A stretch of 64,000 nucleotides of DNA from Epinephelus fuscoguttatus (Eukaryota > Chordata > Actinopteri > Perciformes > Serranidae): contig NC_064767.1 in the NCBI RefSeq assembly GCF_011397635.1, positions 22,122,537 to 22,186,536 of the forward strand, read 5' to 3'. The translations under genes and the position numbers were made by a program. Positions 37,485 through 49,909 of this stretch are shown piece by piece (position 1 is the stretch's first letter; each line of letters opens with the position of its first letter). The notes beneath the pieces are model-generated. The model saw nothing but the letters and a program-made list of their open reading frames with translations, had not been told where the DNA came from and ran no database searches.

Positions 37485-37648
37485 AGACGTGCTCACGTGA
37501 CGGTACCCCCTGACCCCGCGGCGTCACTTTGCGTCATTTTGCCGGGAATGTCGGACCACGTGTCTCCTGCCGGCGTGCTCGTTCCTCTGCTGTGCGATTC
37601 ATTACTTTTCATTCGGAAACGAGACGGGGCAGGGAGTGGACTTGCAAG
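37485..37648 (+). promoter_or_regulatory. pprc1: pprc1 core promoter and 5' UTR
   Basis: This is a GC-rich, CpG-containing stretch directly before the pprc1 ATG. It contains CTCACGTGACG (about 37,491-37,501), an E-box of the USF/MYC/TFE type, a second CACGTG (about 37,558), and Ets-like GGAA cores. AAGATGGCGGC at 37,647-37,657 is a consensus YY1 site that includes the start codon. No TATA box is seen. The transcription start is not placed. Confidence 0.55.
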
Positions 37649-40600
37649 ATGGCGGCGCGGTGGGGAGCAGGCGAGGAGACTTTAACTGCGTGCAATATGG
37701 AGTTTTTCCCCATGGATACACTAGACGAGGTAAAGAATATGTCCTTTATTTTATTTCCTATCATGTAATACCACTGTTAGGAGTTAGGTGTGTGTTTTTA
37801 GGAGCGGGACAGAGCGTGTTGTGTGTACGAGCTGTACACTGCGCATGGAAAAGTGACACGTGGATGGCACCGTAGTATCACTAGTAAAACTTATTTTAGC
37901 AAGTACTCACGTTTTGTGGTGATTGCAACTAGATATTTCTTTGGTGTATTTACTGAATTATACATGTCATTTAATTATAAATATGGTGGTGTTTTATAGC
38001 TGTATGTTAATGCTAGCTTGTGAGTCAGTAGCTTTGCCGGCCGGTTAGTGAACGACGCAGGTGTCCTCCCTTATTATACACACAGTGCTTTGAACAAATG
38101 AAGTGACAGCTGTGTATTTTTACAGGTAATCAGCCTGGCTTATGCACCCTGTGTGTAATCGGTAGCAGAAAAACGCGTTTAAGCTCCATCAATGTACAAA
38201 AGTACTCTGTGTACTGCTCATCCATTGATTGACACACACGTGGTAACAAACACTGCAAGATGCTAGTCTGCTAGCTCCATCATACTGCAGCATAGGTGTG
38301 TACTGATTTTTATAGCTTGATAGTGGTTAAGGTGCTGTGTGTTAACTCTGCCATGGTGTAGTTTATATTATAGGCTCCATGCCAGCACGTTGCAGTAATG
38401 TGTCATCAACTCTGATGATGCACACAGTGATGAAGCTCTTTTATATTTAGACAGTGGCTGCAGTGGGCAGAGACCCAAGTGACTGTGTGGTTATTCACTG
38501 TGATACTGCAGCAGCAAAGCCGGTTTTCATTCAAAAACCTGTGTGTATATCCACATGTGGTTGAATCGTGGTGGATCACATGTTGGCGTCCTTCACACAT
38601 GCGCAGCAGACACCGTCAATTCAATCCCTATACACACATGTCCAAACAGTTTATAAATACCTGCTTGGTGTTTTTTTAAACCATTAAACATAAAGTACTT
38701 ACTCAAATGTTACCTATGATTCAAAATAAATTTAAATATAAGTCAGGAGCAGACATGAGGGCCCTGCTCGTGTTTGTTGTAGTGGAACACGTGGGCGAGG
38801 CAGCCTCCCTTTGGACGGGGTGAGGCGAGGATCAAATATGTCTGCGCACTGTGTGTGCATGTGTAGACAGCAACACGTGGGTCACTGGAAGAGGCTGCTG
38901 TGTTTTTTAGATCAAAGTGCATAATGTTATCAGGTATATTTACTCGTATAGGGACCCGTGTGTGCTGGACTGAGTGTAGTTATGTATATGATTTAAGTTT
39001 AAAGAGTTGTTACACACTAAGTGAGCCTGCAGTCACATGGGAGCTTGCACATTTCAGATGAGTTTCATCTTCATTTTTGTAAACTTGTTTTTAAAATGTT
39101 TTGGTTTCAGAAAGCCAATCACTGACACACATTCTGAGTGATATCCAGTGATTAGGCCTTTCTAAACAGGATTTCATTAAGCACCAAGAATGAAACTTAA
39201 CACTGATCTGACTTTGCAGGTTTTCACATTATTTTTAGGACACACTGATTTTAAGGCGGAGCGTTCTGACAAATATATGTTTGGTATTTTGATATCTGCT
39301 CGCAAGAAAATCATCACAAGGCGCTGGTTGCCTCCTGAACCCCCCACAGTAGAGGAGTGAATAGATATAGTGAATCATTTTAATGTTATGGAAAAGATTA
39401 CTTATTCTCTTCATCCTTGGAAAAATGTGTTTTTGGACAGATTATTTGTTAAAATATGAACTTTATATTGACTTTTTGACCTGTATTGATAATGTAAGTG
39501 TAAATTAAAGTCCTGCTTATTCAATACATGTTTGTGCCAATGTTCTAGAATATTTCCTTTTTAAAGGAAAATATTTTGTTTTCCTCCTCCTCAAGCTGAA
39601 ACAAACGTGTCCTCTCTTGCCTGCCGAGGTTTCCTTTTCTGACTCTCATTTTCACATGCCTCATGTGAGCTCAGACTTGAACTTGTTTAACAACATTTTC
39701 TGTGAAAACACTTTGGTCGGTTTGAAACCGAAAGTTATCTGATCTGCGTGAACAGATTTACACTGTACGACTCTGGTTTTGTTTCACAGTTTATTTGTTG
39801 ACGGAGAGCTCATTCCACTCCACTTATAATGGATATACAGCTCCCCCGTTCCTGTGGAACAGATCTGACTGAAGTCCCAGACCCCTAATTACACCCACAT
39901 CTACAAACCTTCAAAAAAGCACACATGACAGTTTTAATAAAATGTTTCTGTCATAACAACATGTCAAACTTCCAAAAATGGCTTAATTTCGTATTAAGTG
40001 AGCCATTTTAAATTGTTCCAATAACACCATCAGAAGTGGGTTTATTTAGTTCTTTGGATTTGGGCACTCTGATGGGGTAAACATTTGTTTTCAGTAACAA
40101 GTGTTTGTCTCCACTTTGTAGTGTAATTAGAATGTTAGTGGTCATAATTATGTACTTGTGCATGGCTGCTCACAGATTTTTAGTTTTAGTTTTCACTCGT
40201 GCCAGAAAAAATCTGAAGTGTGTGTGTGTGTGTGTGTTTTTCCCCCCCCCCTCTAGACTGATGGGCTGAGTTCTGCAGAAACTCTGGAGGCCCTTCAAAG
40301 CTGCTTAGACCCCTCTATTCTTTCTATCTTTGAGGACGCGCCAATAACAGAGGCAAGACATGTTCTGCATGGTTGGATTTAAGTGTTACAGTAGCACAAG
40401 AGAGATCTGTGGTGTTTAAGTGTTGTATAGTTGTTTGTTTATGCTCCCTGTTGACCTAATTTCCACGTGTTTTATTTAGACTAAAGGTTTAGACGAGGAG
40501 AGTGAAGCCACGCTGTTGACTGCCCTGACGGAGATCCTCGACAATGTGGACAATGAGACCCTGTCCCCGTTTGACACCCTGCCCGACTCAGACCTGCTGT

Positions 40601-43600
40601 CAGGTCAGAAGGGCAGGGAACACTCTCCGGTTAGTGCCCAGCTGTCATACATAACTCTCAAAGTGTCTCAAAGATTCTTGTTCTCGGGGCAGAGAGAGTG
40701 AAAGGGGGCGAAAGGGCAACTTGCTGACCCCTGTGGTTCTAAACATAGGCTATTATTTATGTTAGAGTCTACAAATCTAAAAGTGTTCATGATTATGCTT
40801 TTATCTTTTCCCTCTCTAGCTCAGGAGACTGCTGTGTCTGTCCCGTTCCCCTCCAGAAAAAGACACACTGTGTAGCACAAGAGCCTCATCGACTGGAAAG
40901 GTAGCTTTTCTCGCTCACAAGCAACGTGTATGTATGAACTTGAACTGCAGACACATTTCTGAACCTGTCGGGATATCTGTCTCCCTCTCTGCACTCAGAG
41001 CCTCCCCAGGATGCTGGCAGACTCTCTCCAGAGAAGCGATGGGGAGGAAGAGGAAGATGGCTCCCTCACTCTGAGCCCAGTGAGTCATGACTCATCTCCT
41101 GACAGTGACCTACACTGGGAAGGTCTGACCCTCCCGATTCCCATCACCTTTGAGGAAAAGGTGGAAGACGGTGTCTCAGTCAGCCTGGGGGACTTGGTCA
41201 GGCACATGCACCCGTACTGTATGGCCATCTGTATGGAGAATGACGAGGGGGAACAGATGTTGCCCGAAGGAGGCATCTTACTTGAAGTTGTGGACCAAGG
41301 TGAAAATGGAGAACCCATCCTGGCCATCCCAGACATGGATCTCTCAGTCTCTCTGCCACTTGAAGAGCAGTCTTTGGAGAATGAGCAGAGAGTTTCAGAC
41401 GAAGCAGAGGATGCGGTGTCTGATTGCTCAGAGCATATAGTCGTTGACGATGAAGATGAGACGGTCATCGAGGCTCCAGTGAAGGTTGCAGCCCCTGTGA
41501 CACCAGACCTGAGTTCAGGTGTGAAAGATGAGATGATCATTGATAGACAGAAGGAGGAGATAAAAGAGAAAAGCCCCTCAAGGAGGAAAAAGAAAAAGAA
41601 AAGCAAGGAACAGTGCCAACCTGAACCTGTGGAGGCGAGGGTCCTCAGAAGTGGCACAATGCGAAAGATGGTGGAGGAATCTCCCAAGAAGCCTGAGAGG
41701 TCAGTCAGAGAGGACAAGAAACACAAAGTCCCAAAGGTTCCTGTTGCCTCACCCTCAGCTTCTTCCTCTGTGAAACCTAAGAAACTAAACCCATGCCAAA
41801 CTGAAACACAAACAGAAATCACCACTACAGCACTGTCGCCTGAAGTCAATGTGCAAGCTGCCACATCTGTGTCACCCAAACAGGAAACAGCGCCCTTAAA
41901 TGTTAGCCCAGAGGAGAATCAGCCGAGCTGTTCTCCTACAACTGTGAGCTCCCGACAGCCTGATGAAATGCCCAGACAGCCAGAGAAGCTGGAAGACTCA
42001 TCAGCAGCTCCCTCTGCTGTTTTGCCCCCGGTGTCTTCAGAGAGCCCTGCAGCTGCTCCTAGTCCCGCAGCACCCCAGATGACACCACCTGTTGATGAAG
42101 CCCCCCCTGCTGCAGCCCCCGCAGAGCTGAAGCCCAAATCGCTCAGTCTAGCAGAGTACCGGCGGCTCAGACAGCAGAAGAAGCCCGCTCCGGTGGAAAA
42201 ACAAGACAACAACAGCACCAAGTGGCCCAGCCTCCCAGAGCTCCCCAAAGAGCTGCCCCCCATTCCCTGCCTGCCTGACCCCCGCCCCAAGGATCCTCGA
42301 CGCCCTAACCCCCAGGCAGCGGAGGAGGTCAGACCTGCCTGGCAGCCAAGGGGGCCGTGTGCACCACCCACCCCTGAAGCGCTTTTGGTCCCACCAGCCT
42401 ACATGGTTGCCTCATCCAACAAGGTTTCAGCTGCTAGTAATGTTCCTAAACCCCAAACACCCGAAGCCTCCAAACCGTCTCTACCCAAAAAGCCCTCAGC
42501 TCCACCTGCAGTACCTTGTGTACCTCAGAGCTCTGGGTCTCCTGCCTCTTTAAAATCTGCCCCTCAGTGCGTGTCGCCAGCAGATGGGAAATCCTCTCCT
42601 GCACTTTCAGGAGTAGAGGGTGCAGTCGATGAAAGGCCCCAATCTCAGCCTGTATCTCCTAAGTCTGGGGAGCTCACTAAAGCCTGTCCTAAAACCACTA
42701 CAGAGGCGATCAAACCCACCGCTGCTACTGTGTCTGCTCCCAGTGCTCCCCAGAAGAACATTGTTGTTTACCAGAACGTGCCTGTGGTTGCTGCTCCTGT
42801 GTCCCTAAATAACCCGATCATATCTGATAGCAAGTCCACCAAACCCTCACCTAGTGGTACCCAGCTTTGTTCTTCTTCGGCTATCCATCCCTCAGACTCC
42901 CAGAGTCTAAAGGCCAAACCTATTGTACTTGAAACTAAAGAGAAGTCCACTACAGCAGTGAAGAGCCCCACGCAGGAGCTGATCGAGGCCTTCACCAGTG
43001 AGATAGGTGAGCTGACACTTGATTGCAAGACTTTTAGTTTTGTTTGTGAAATGCTGACTATAATGACCATTTTATTTCCTATTGATTGAAGACATTTTAG
43101 CTTTTTCTTGGAACAAATGCATATCTCAACAATGGATTGAGTGACATACTAGCAGCTGGTACTTATCCACAAAGCTTGTCAGAAAATTGCCTTGTCAGTG
43201 TGTCATCTCTGCTGCTCTGCAACTCTAGCCCGTACTTAATCTGCCCCACTGATTGGCTGTTGTGCAGGAACCCTGTATCAGAAATGATGTAGGAAAAGCT
43301 ATGTTTGCTGTTAGTGCAGTAAAATAATACGCAGTGTCATTTGCACGGCTCTCTAACTACAAGACCATTCTCTATAATCATCCTGCACCTGTCTGTTTCT
43401 ATCTTTCCTGTAGGTATTGAAGCTGCTGATCTGACCAGCTTGCTGGAGCAGTTTGAGGAAACCCAAGGTAATCCATAACCACTGAATCTTCTATGTCCAC
43501 TGTGTATGAAAGGAATGCTCTCCACTTCCTGTTTGACAAGATGACACACTCCCAAAGTGTTTTAAGTCACACCTACATTCTGGCATAAGGGCTGTAGTAC

Positions 43601-46600
43601 TGGCCAGTAGCTCAGTGTGTCACATAGTTTAGTACCACGCTAAATGTAGTCAGAGTGTCAGTTTTCCTGGTTTCGCAATGGTGGGAAGTGGCAGACAACA
43701 TTGCAGCACTATCTTTGGTTTGCAGTAGTGAGTTAAAGGATAGAAGGACTTCGACTGAAAGACTTCAAGGGATAGAAAATGCCCAATTGTGTCGTCAGTG
43801 AAGTTAGATGACCATTCTCACATATTTCTGGCCAAACAGCACATACAAGAGCCACCTCTGAGTTTATAGTCCAGCAAAAGTGACCTATGGAACAAAGCTA
43901 TTATCGGGCTGCTCATAAGGGCTGAAAGCTTATCTGATCCTCCGAGAGAAGGGTGTTTGACTTTCAAAGATTGCGGAGAACGTCCGACTGTTCAAAATGG
44001 CAGGGTTTTCTACTGACACATTCCCCTTTAAGAGATGGGTGCTGCGGGGGGCAGAGAAGCTGCTTTGTGCTCTTGTCTGCTCAGCTGCTGGAATTCTGCC
44101 CTGTCCGCAAATCCATTTAACTCTCGCCCTGCTGTCTTTGTTTGGGCGGATGTACAAGCCCCAACCCTAACAAGGGGTTGGACTCTGTATGTGCCATTGC
44201 TCATGTCCCTGATCTTTTTTTTTTTTTTTTATTGAACCGTCACACTGTGAAGTTATTAGTAATGTAGCTGCTGACCTTTTGCTCAACTCCCATGGGAAAT
44301 GCACTGTGTACAAGTATTACGAGGGCAAAACACAGGATACACAACATTTACACCTGACATGCTGTGGAATCTTTATCTATACAATGTTGAATTGGTGTGT
44401 ACTGCTCTGTTGTGCTATACTTTGTGCTGATGCACTTATTTCCTTCTCTCTTCAGCCAAAGAGAAGCACTGTGTGCTGGAGGTCTCTGGTAGAGCAGCAG
44501 CTGTAGGAAACTCTAGGTGAGTTACCCTACAGCCGTAGAGCTGCTCTGTGCGGGTGATGGAGTCATGGTTTGATCGAAACCTGTTTGTGTGTGTGGAGAT
44601 GACGCATATACAACTTTTGCCAAGACCTACCACAAACCCCTCTTTTGTGTGACCACAGTGATGGCCTCCTGGTCTAAATTTGTGCAACCTGGCTTTTTTT
44701 TTGCTAGACTTGGCTGCACTCTAACCAAGAGGTGGCAGCGACATTAACTGTGATATGCTAACAGACTCTCTGCTCCGTTTACAGTGTTGAGTTGGCTCCA
44801 GAGAAAACAGTTGTGGAACGTGTGAGAGCCAATGACCTCTCAAGCACTGCAGGTAACTCAGCATTTTGACTTTGGCCTCAAGATGGAATCCATTAAGTGA
44901 AATCATTGAAATAGCAAGAGACTTTTTGAAAAGATTTTAATCTTTTATAAATGTGCAAATTAGAAGGGTTCTCATTTTACTCTGTCCTTAAATGGCTTCT
45001 GTGAGCTCAGTGCTTCCAGCAATAAAACAGCATAGTCAGTAGATAGGGTCATCTGATGTACGACATCATTATCAAAGATTTGCCACCTTGCCACAGATGA
45101 CGAACTGCTCATGGGTTTAACCGTGGTGCACTCTTTCCCTCTGCTTCAGCTCTGACTCCTCCAGCCACTCCTCCCCACCAGATGTGGAAACCCCTGGCCC
45201 CCGTGGCCCTCCTGGGGAAGAGCAAGGCCGCCGAGTCCTCAAAGTCAAGCCCCTCCAAGGTTATCCAGATAGAGGCCCGGCCTCTGCCCTCAGTCAGGGG
45301 CCGCAGCAAACCCACTCCTGCTGCTCCCGACGTCGCCCCCGAGGTGGCGTGCATGGACCATGACTATTGCCTCCCCAACAAAGGCACTTCCAATGACGAG
45401 CACGGCAAGCGCTGGAATGTCAAACAACCATCTTTTATCACTATTAAACCCATCAAGCAACCTGCTACAACCACTACGCAGACACCCCCGTCTGCCCAGT
45501 CTACCATAAATGCTGCAGTAACAATCAAAGCAGAGGAGTTCCCTCTGGATCACAGGACTGATGGCACAGAGAGAAGCTCTGTTCTGGAGACTCCCGATGC
45601 TTCACCTGCTCGACAGGAGACTGATGCCACTGATAAAGAAGGAAGCCCCAGGAGAGGGCACTTTGAGAGGTCCTACCGTCGACATGCTGTTTACCGCTCA
45701 CCCAGCCCCAGATCTAGTCCCAAAGAGAGGTCTGGAGGCTGGTCTAGAAAAAGGAGATCCCATCGTTCTCCCAGCCCTATGTCGAGTGGTTCAGAGTCAG
45801 ACTCCCATTCCTCTAGATCTCGGTCTAGATCACGCTCTCCATCTAAGAAAAGGTGAGACTTGAGTTCTTGCTGCTTTTTGATTACCACTTTTGGGAGTTA
45901 TGATTTCCCTTGTTCATCACTGGCACTCCTTCCTTTTCCTCTCTAGGTATCGTCACCGTCACTCTGAGAGTAGTTCCAGCTCCTCATCCCGTTCCTCCTC
46001 ACGTTCGTCTCCCTCTGTGTCCCGCTCCCCTCCCAGGAGGAGGAGGTATTCGTATTCCTCCTCTCGTTCTGGCTCTTGGAGTTGTTCCAGGTCACGGTCT
46101 AGATCCCCCCAGAGAAGAGCACAATGGAGTAGAAGCAGATTGCGCAGGTGCAGTATATGAATCGTGCTCATCTGGGTGGTGGTCATTATATAGACGGGCC
46201 TATTATAGCTGTTTCAGTTGTGCATAACAAATACTTAACCAAAAGTATTTAAAAAACACTAAAGGCTTCAATCTGTCTTTCTCAGTCCCTTAAGTGTGTC
46301 CCGCTATGGTCACGGTGCAAAGATGAATGCAGAAGAGGTGAAGAGACGCAAGGAGAAAGCCATCGTAAGTTGATTTTACTCTGAGTATGTGGATCTCTAA
46401 GCAAAATATCGTGATTATAAATCATCTGATCAGCTTCTTCCTTCTTTCAGGAGGAACGCAGGGTTGTTTACGTTGGTCGAATCCGAGGAACGATGACCCA
46501 GAAAGAACTTAAAGAGCGCTTCTGTATATTTGGCGAGATTGAGGACTGCACCCTGCACTTTAGAGACCATGGGTAAGGACACAAACGGCTTTTGTAATGA

Positions 46601-47886
46601 GATTACTTTACTGTTGACATTTTAATGAGGTTTATATTTTGAGCAAACTGCACTGTCTTTGAACCTTCTTGGTCCCATACGTGACCTCTTAGGCCAAGCT
46701 ACAGTGCTAAAGCAAAATCAGGCTTGTTCATAACTGGAGCCTCCTGGCAACACCTCCAGGTTGCTCTTTTAAAAGCAAGTCACAGCTCAAAACAATGTAC
46801 AAGACCTGTTATGACCTTCACATGCCCTCTGGAAAACTTAAATGAATACAAATTGATGGTTTTTCTTATCTGTCACAGGGACAACTATGGCTTTGTGACT
46901 TATTACGACACCAAGCATGCTTTCACGGCCATCGAGAATGGAGGCAAGCTGCGCAAGCCAGATGAGCTGCCATTTGATCTGTGTTTTGGTGGAAGGAGAC
47001 AGTTCTGCAAGACCAACTATGCTGACCTTGGTACGGATAAATCAGCGGACACAACAAAAAGTGCCTGTAGCCCTCACCCAGAGTGCTGTTGGTCTATTTA
47101 AATAGTATTGATGTTGTTTGCAGAAGATTAGAGATATTGGCTGCAATTCATCCTGATACAGTGCACTCACCACAAGCTAAATGCAGCTGAGAGCCATTGT
47201 ACTGTGTGAACTACAGCCAGTAACTATTTGGAGGGATAATCACACTGCAGGAGGGAGACAAATTTTGAGCACACTGTCCTTTTAATGTGCTTTTTGCATG
47301 TTTAAATCATTAAAAGTCTGTTTAGAATTAGAGTATTGAACACTGGACTAAAGGTATTTAAGTTTCACACAAAAGTCATCACAAAGTGTAATTCATGGCT
47401 TGTTAGCACGGTTGTAGGAACCACTGAAGAGATGCAGGCCACGTCCTCTGTATTGATTTTATGACTGTGGAGGTTTTATTGACCTGACCTGTTTTAATGA
47501 CATATTACGTGGCACACAAACTGCACACGATGGGTTTTTAAATGATGATCTTGAGGTTTGTTTTTAAGATGACAATGTAGGGAGATTAAAGGAATCTTTG
47601 AAGAGAGGCTTGTCAAAAAAATGTGATGGATTTTGCATGTGGGATTTGGACCTGTGACTTGCTCATGTTTTTTTAAAAGTCCATGCTACAACTGTGGAGG
47701 GTCACATCAGTCTTTTGAAATTGTTTAACCCAGTGCAGTATGTTCTGTAACGCAATGCTGACCCCATCTGTCCTTCTCTTTTCAGATTCGAGTAGAGAGT
47801 ACGATCCATTGCCCGGGAAAGGCAAGTTTCATGCACTAGACTTTGACACTTTATTGAAGCAGGCCAAGCAGAATCAGAAGAGGTAA
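37649..47886 (+). CDS. pprc1: PPARG coactivator-related protein 1 (PRC), PGC-1 family
   Basis: PPRC1 is a nuclear coactivator that works with NRF-1 and related factors to raise expression of mitochondrial genes. Coding exons: 37649-37729, 40257-40352, 40480-40629, 40820-40900, 40999-43006, 43414-43467, 44456-44516, 44785-44852, 45150-45852, 45947-46147, 46286-46364, 46451-46572, 46879-47030, 47786-47886. Phases match throughout and give 1,318 residues (human about 1,664; the proline-rich middle is shorter). Visible in order: an acidic activation region (LLTALTEILDN), nuclear-receptor boxes LRRLL (110-114) and LTSLL (812-816), a conserved block LSLAEYRRL (from 518), an HCF-1-binding DHDY (936-939), an RS domain (about 1,010-1,180) and an RRM (about 1,197-1,285). 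It ends FDTLLKQAKQNQKR. The intron after exon 2 has a GC donor. Confidence 0.97.
40218..40256 (+). repeat. pprc1: (GT)n plus poly(C) tract forming the pprc1 exon 2 acceptor
   Basis: About ten GT units, then TTTTTCCCCCCCCCCCTCTAG directly before exon 2. A microsatellite and a C11 tract together form the polypyrimidine region. Confidence 0.9.
40257..40900 (+). CDS. pprc1: pprc1 activation-domain exons 2-4
   Basis: Three exons (40257-40352, 40480-40629, 40820-40900) carry the part shared by all PGC-1 proteins: an acidic stretch with LQSCLDPSILSIFED, then LLTALTEILDNVDNETLSPF, then the LxxLL box LRRLLCLSRSPPEKD, which aligns with LKKLL of PGC-1 alpha. Exon 2 is followed by GCAAGA, not GT. Reading on without splicing meets a stop about ten codons later, so an intron is needed here. 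Confidence 0.95.
40999..43006 (+). CDS. pprc1: pprc1 large central exon
   Basis: A 2,008-base exon coding residues 137-805. It is rich in proline, serine and glutamate, with a basic cluster RRKKKKKSKEQ (about residue 330) that may aid nuclear import. It also has the conserved segments LSLAEYRRLRQQKKPAP and KWPSLPELP, also seen in human PPRC1. Long ORFs on the other strand (41085-41879, 41919-42371) are shadows of this exon's codon bias. The donor is ATAG|GTGAGC. Confidence 0.95.
45150..47886 (+). CDS. pprc1: pprc1 C-terminal exons: HCF-1 motif, RS domain, RRM
   Basis: Exon 45150-45852 starts ALTPPATPPHQMWKPLAPV and includes DHDYC, the host-cell-factor binding tetrapeptide conserved in PGC-1 proteins. 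It then enters arginine/serine repeats that continue through 45947-46147. Exons 46451-46572 and 46879-47030 form one RNA-recognition motif, with RNP2-like VYVGRI and RNP1-like DNYGFVTYY. The last exon ends at TAA 47884-47886. RS plus RRM is the hallmark that ties PGC-1 coactivators to RNA processing. Confidence 0.96.
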
Positions 47887-48440
47887 CAGGAGGCCCGCAG
47901 CAGGAAGCAGCCGACACTTACCTCAGAGCCAACGGTTGGCTCCTCACCTGCAACACTGTCTTTACATTTTAGTTGTTGCATTAGTTTTGTTTCTTTTATT
48001 TTGTTTCTGCAAGCTAACACCTTCTATTGAAGTGAAGATTTGTAATGAAAGTAGGAAAAGAAAAAAAATGGAATAAGTAAAATAATTTTTTAAAAAGTTT
48101 TATTTAAATGTATAATCAGATTTGAATTGTATGGAGAGAATCATTTTTAAAAGGGGGAAGGTACGGAAAGGTGGAATGGAGCTCCCTGATGTCTGGGAGA
48201 GGTTGTAATACATTGAAATGTAGTACAAGCCTAAATTAAAAGAAATATGAACCTGAAATGCATTGCTTGTTTTTTATTCCATGAGTCTGCATTCCTTTTG
48301 TCACTGTTTAGTCACATCTTCCTTAAAATACAGAAATGAGACTTCATTTGTCAGAGGGATACACCATTTTCACTCAAGACATTGTGACATGTCCCAAGTA
48401 AAGTATGGGTGTAAATAATGAAATAAAAAATGGGTGAATT
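47887..48440 (+). other. pprc1: pprc1 3' UTR with candidate poly(A) signals
   Basis: After the TAA there is AT-rich non-coding sequence. ATTAAA at 48235-48240 is the first plausible signal, with GT-rich sequence following (GCTTGTTTTTTATT). AATAAA at 48422-48427 is a second. Confidence 0.5.
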
Positions 48441-49500
48441 CAGGTTTGCTGCTTTGGTGTCAGGGTCCTTGTGTAGACACTTTTCACAACTTATTGACTG
48501 CAGAAAAAGCAAAGGTGAAACTAATTCTGTTACAACTGCTGTTCGATTAAGTATCCAGTGAGCCAGCGTGCAAATTACCAGACCCCTAAAACTATCTCAC
48601 CTTAAAGGAATGCACTTGTTAAATACCATTAATGAAACCTGTGTTTTCCTGTCATGACATGCCAAAATAGCTGACAAGGCTCTAATTTGCTCACCATCAT
48701 GCTGTCTTACTTACTGGGACACTAAAACTAGAACAGATCCATAACCATCTCTGGTGTTATTAGGAACATCTGTAATTGTCCTAATACGACAAATTAAAGA
48801 TGTCTGCTGTGAAAAAGGCACACACACAATAAAGGGCCTCTCACAGTGAGTGCACTGGCTTTCATTAACCAATGCACATTTAGCTTCCTTTGGGGAGTTA
48901 CTCGCTGTTTTAGAAGTTCTGGGTAATCATGCCAGAGTATAATTGGATATATGCTGGTGATTTAGAACAAAGCATGTGTGTGTTTTGCTGACACAGGATA
49001 CACAAGCTTAGCTCCTAATAGATGAGCACCACCTCCCCTTTGAATGTGGTGTTGGAGCTCAGCGGCATTCCTTATATGGACTGGAATCTCAAGATGGTAG
49101 AAAGCTGTTGAGATATTCAACGCAAGCAGTGAAAAGAGCGACTTGTGCTGCAAGTTTGGGGAATATGTGACAATTATTTACTCTGCTTCTTAAAAACTTA
49201 AAGGGATTGAAATTAAGGTTAGTATTTCTCCCAGAAATCATAAATAAATCAGGTGGAGTAGTGTTTTTTGATGGTATTGTACGCATAAATTACATTCAAG
49301 AGGTTTTGAACAACTGCAAATGTCATAACATGAATAAATAAATACACTTCTCGTTAGCGACAATTGCATGGTCACAAAAACAGGTAATATTTCTCTTCAT
49401 AATGTTCGCTACCTGTACATGTTTGGCGCTGCGGAGTACAAGTGTCATCTATCTCTTTGCCTCGGTGACATCTTTGCGGTGTTTTGTCACGCAGATCTAG
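48441..49500. other. Intergenic spacer between pprc1 and oga
   Basis: About 1 kb of AT-rich sequence. I see no gene, repeat family or RNA. The two genes are tandem on the plus strand. Confidence 0.6.
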
Positions 49501-49909
49501 TTCTAACTGGTTTAATCCAGTCCTGTGAGCATGCGCACTCGGTGTAAACAGGAAGAACCGACTGAAAACCAGGGCAAATCTACCATAAAGAGAAGAAAAT
49601 GATCGGACAAAAACTAACTAACGGCTTGTTTTTCCTTGTATATTAACCAGCATTAATGTTGTCCTTTACCAGCCGATGGTAATTTCGATTACATCTCGTA
49701 GAAGCAGTTGCTAATATTTCGTGAATTTTGATAGACTCGTTAATACCGTACGCTAGCTAACGTTAGACAGACACTGACGCGATTTATTTCCTCCGGGTTT
49801 TGCTCGGCGAATTTGTCTGCTAAACAGACATTACCGGCGTTAAAAATAGCTCAGCCTTTTCTCAATTTATCTGAATTTACTGACTTAACACCGTGGGAAA
49901 TTTCTAACA
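49501..49909 (+). promoter_or_regulatory. oga: oga promoter and 5' UTR
   Basis: GCATGCGCA at 49529-49537 is a good NRF-1 core site. CTAGCTAACGTTAG at 49753-49766 is a palindrome-like element also seen at the ldb1 proximal promoter. There is no TATA box. ATG 49910-49912 is chosen because MVQK is identical to the human OGA start. Confidence 0.55.

Larger units (their letters stand above)
27976..37500. other. Intergenic region between ldb1 and pprc1 (bidirectional promoter side)
   Basis: The 5' ends of ldb1 (minus) and pprc1 (plus) face each other across about 9.5 kb. I recognise no gene. Contents include GT/CA microsatellites (28,373; 30,959-30,986; 34,207-34,235), poly(G) and GGAA tracts near 31,978-32,090, a hAT element with nested MITE (29,617-30,352), a small MITE (32,790-33,033) and repeats at 35,835-36,775 and 37,092-37,390. 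The 235-residue minus ORF at 31,840-32,547 is low-complexity serine/proline-rich sequence from CT tracts and is not credible as a gene. Upstream ldb1 promoter or UTR sequence probably lies near 28.0 kb. Confidence 0.6.

Noticed and set aside
41085-42371. Long minus-strand ORFs (264 and 150 residues)
   Set aside because: Shadows of the pprc1 large exon caused by its biased codon use.
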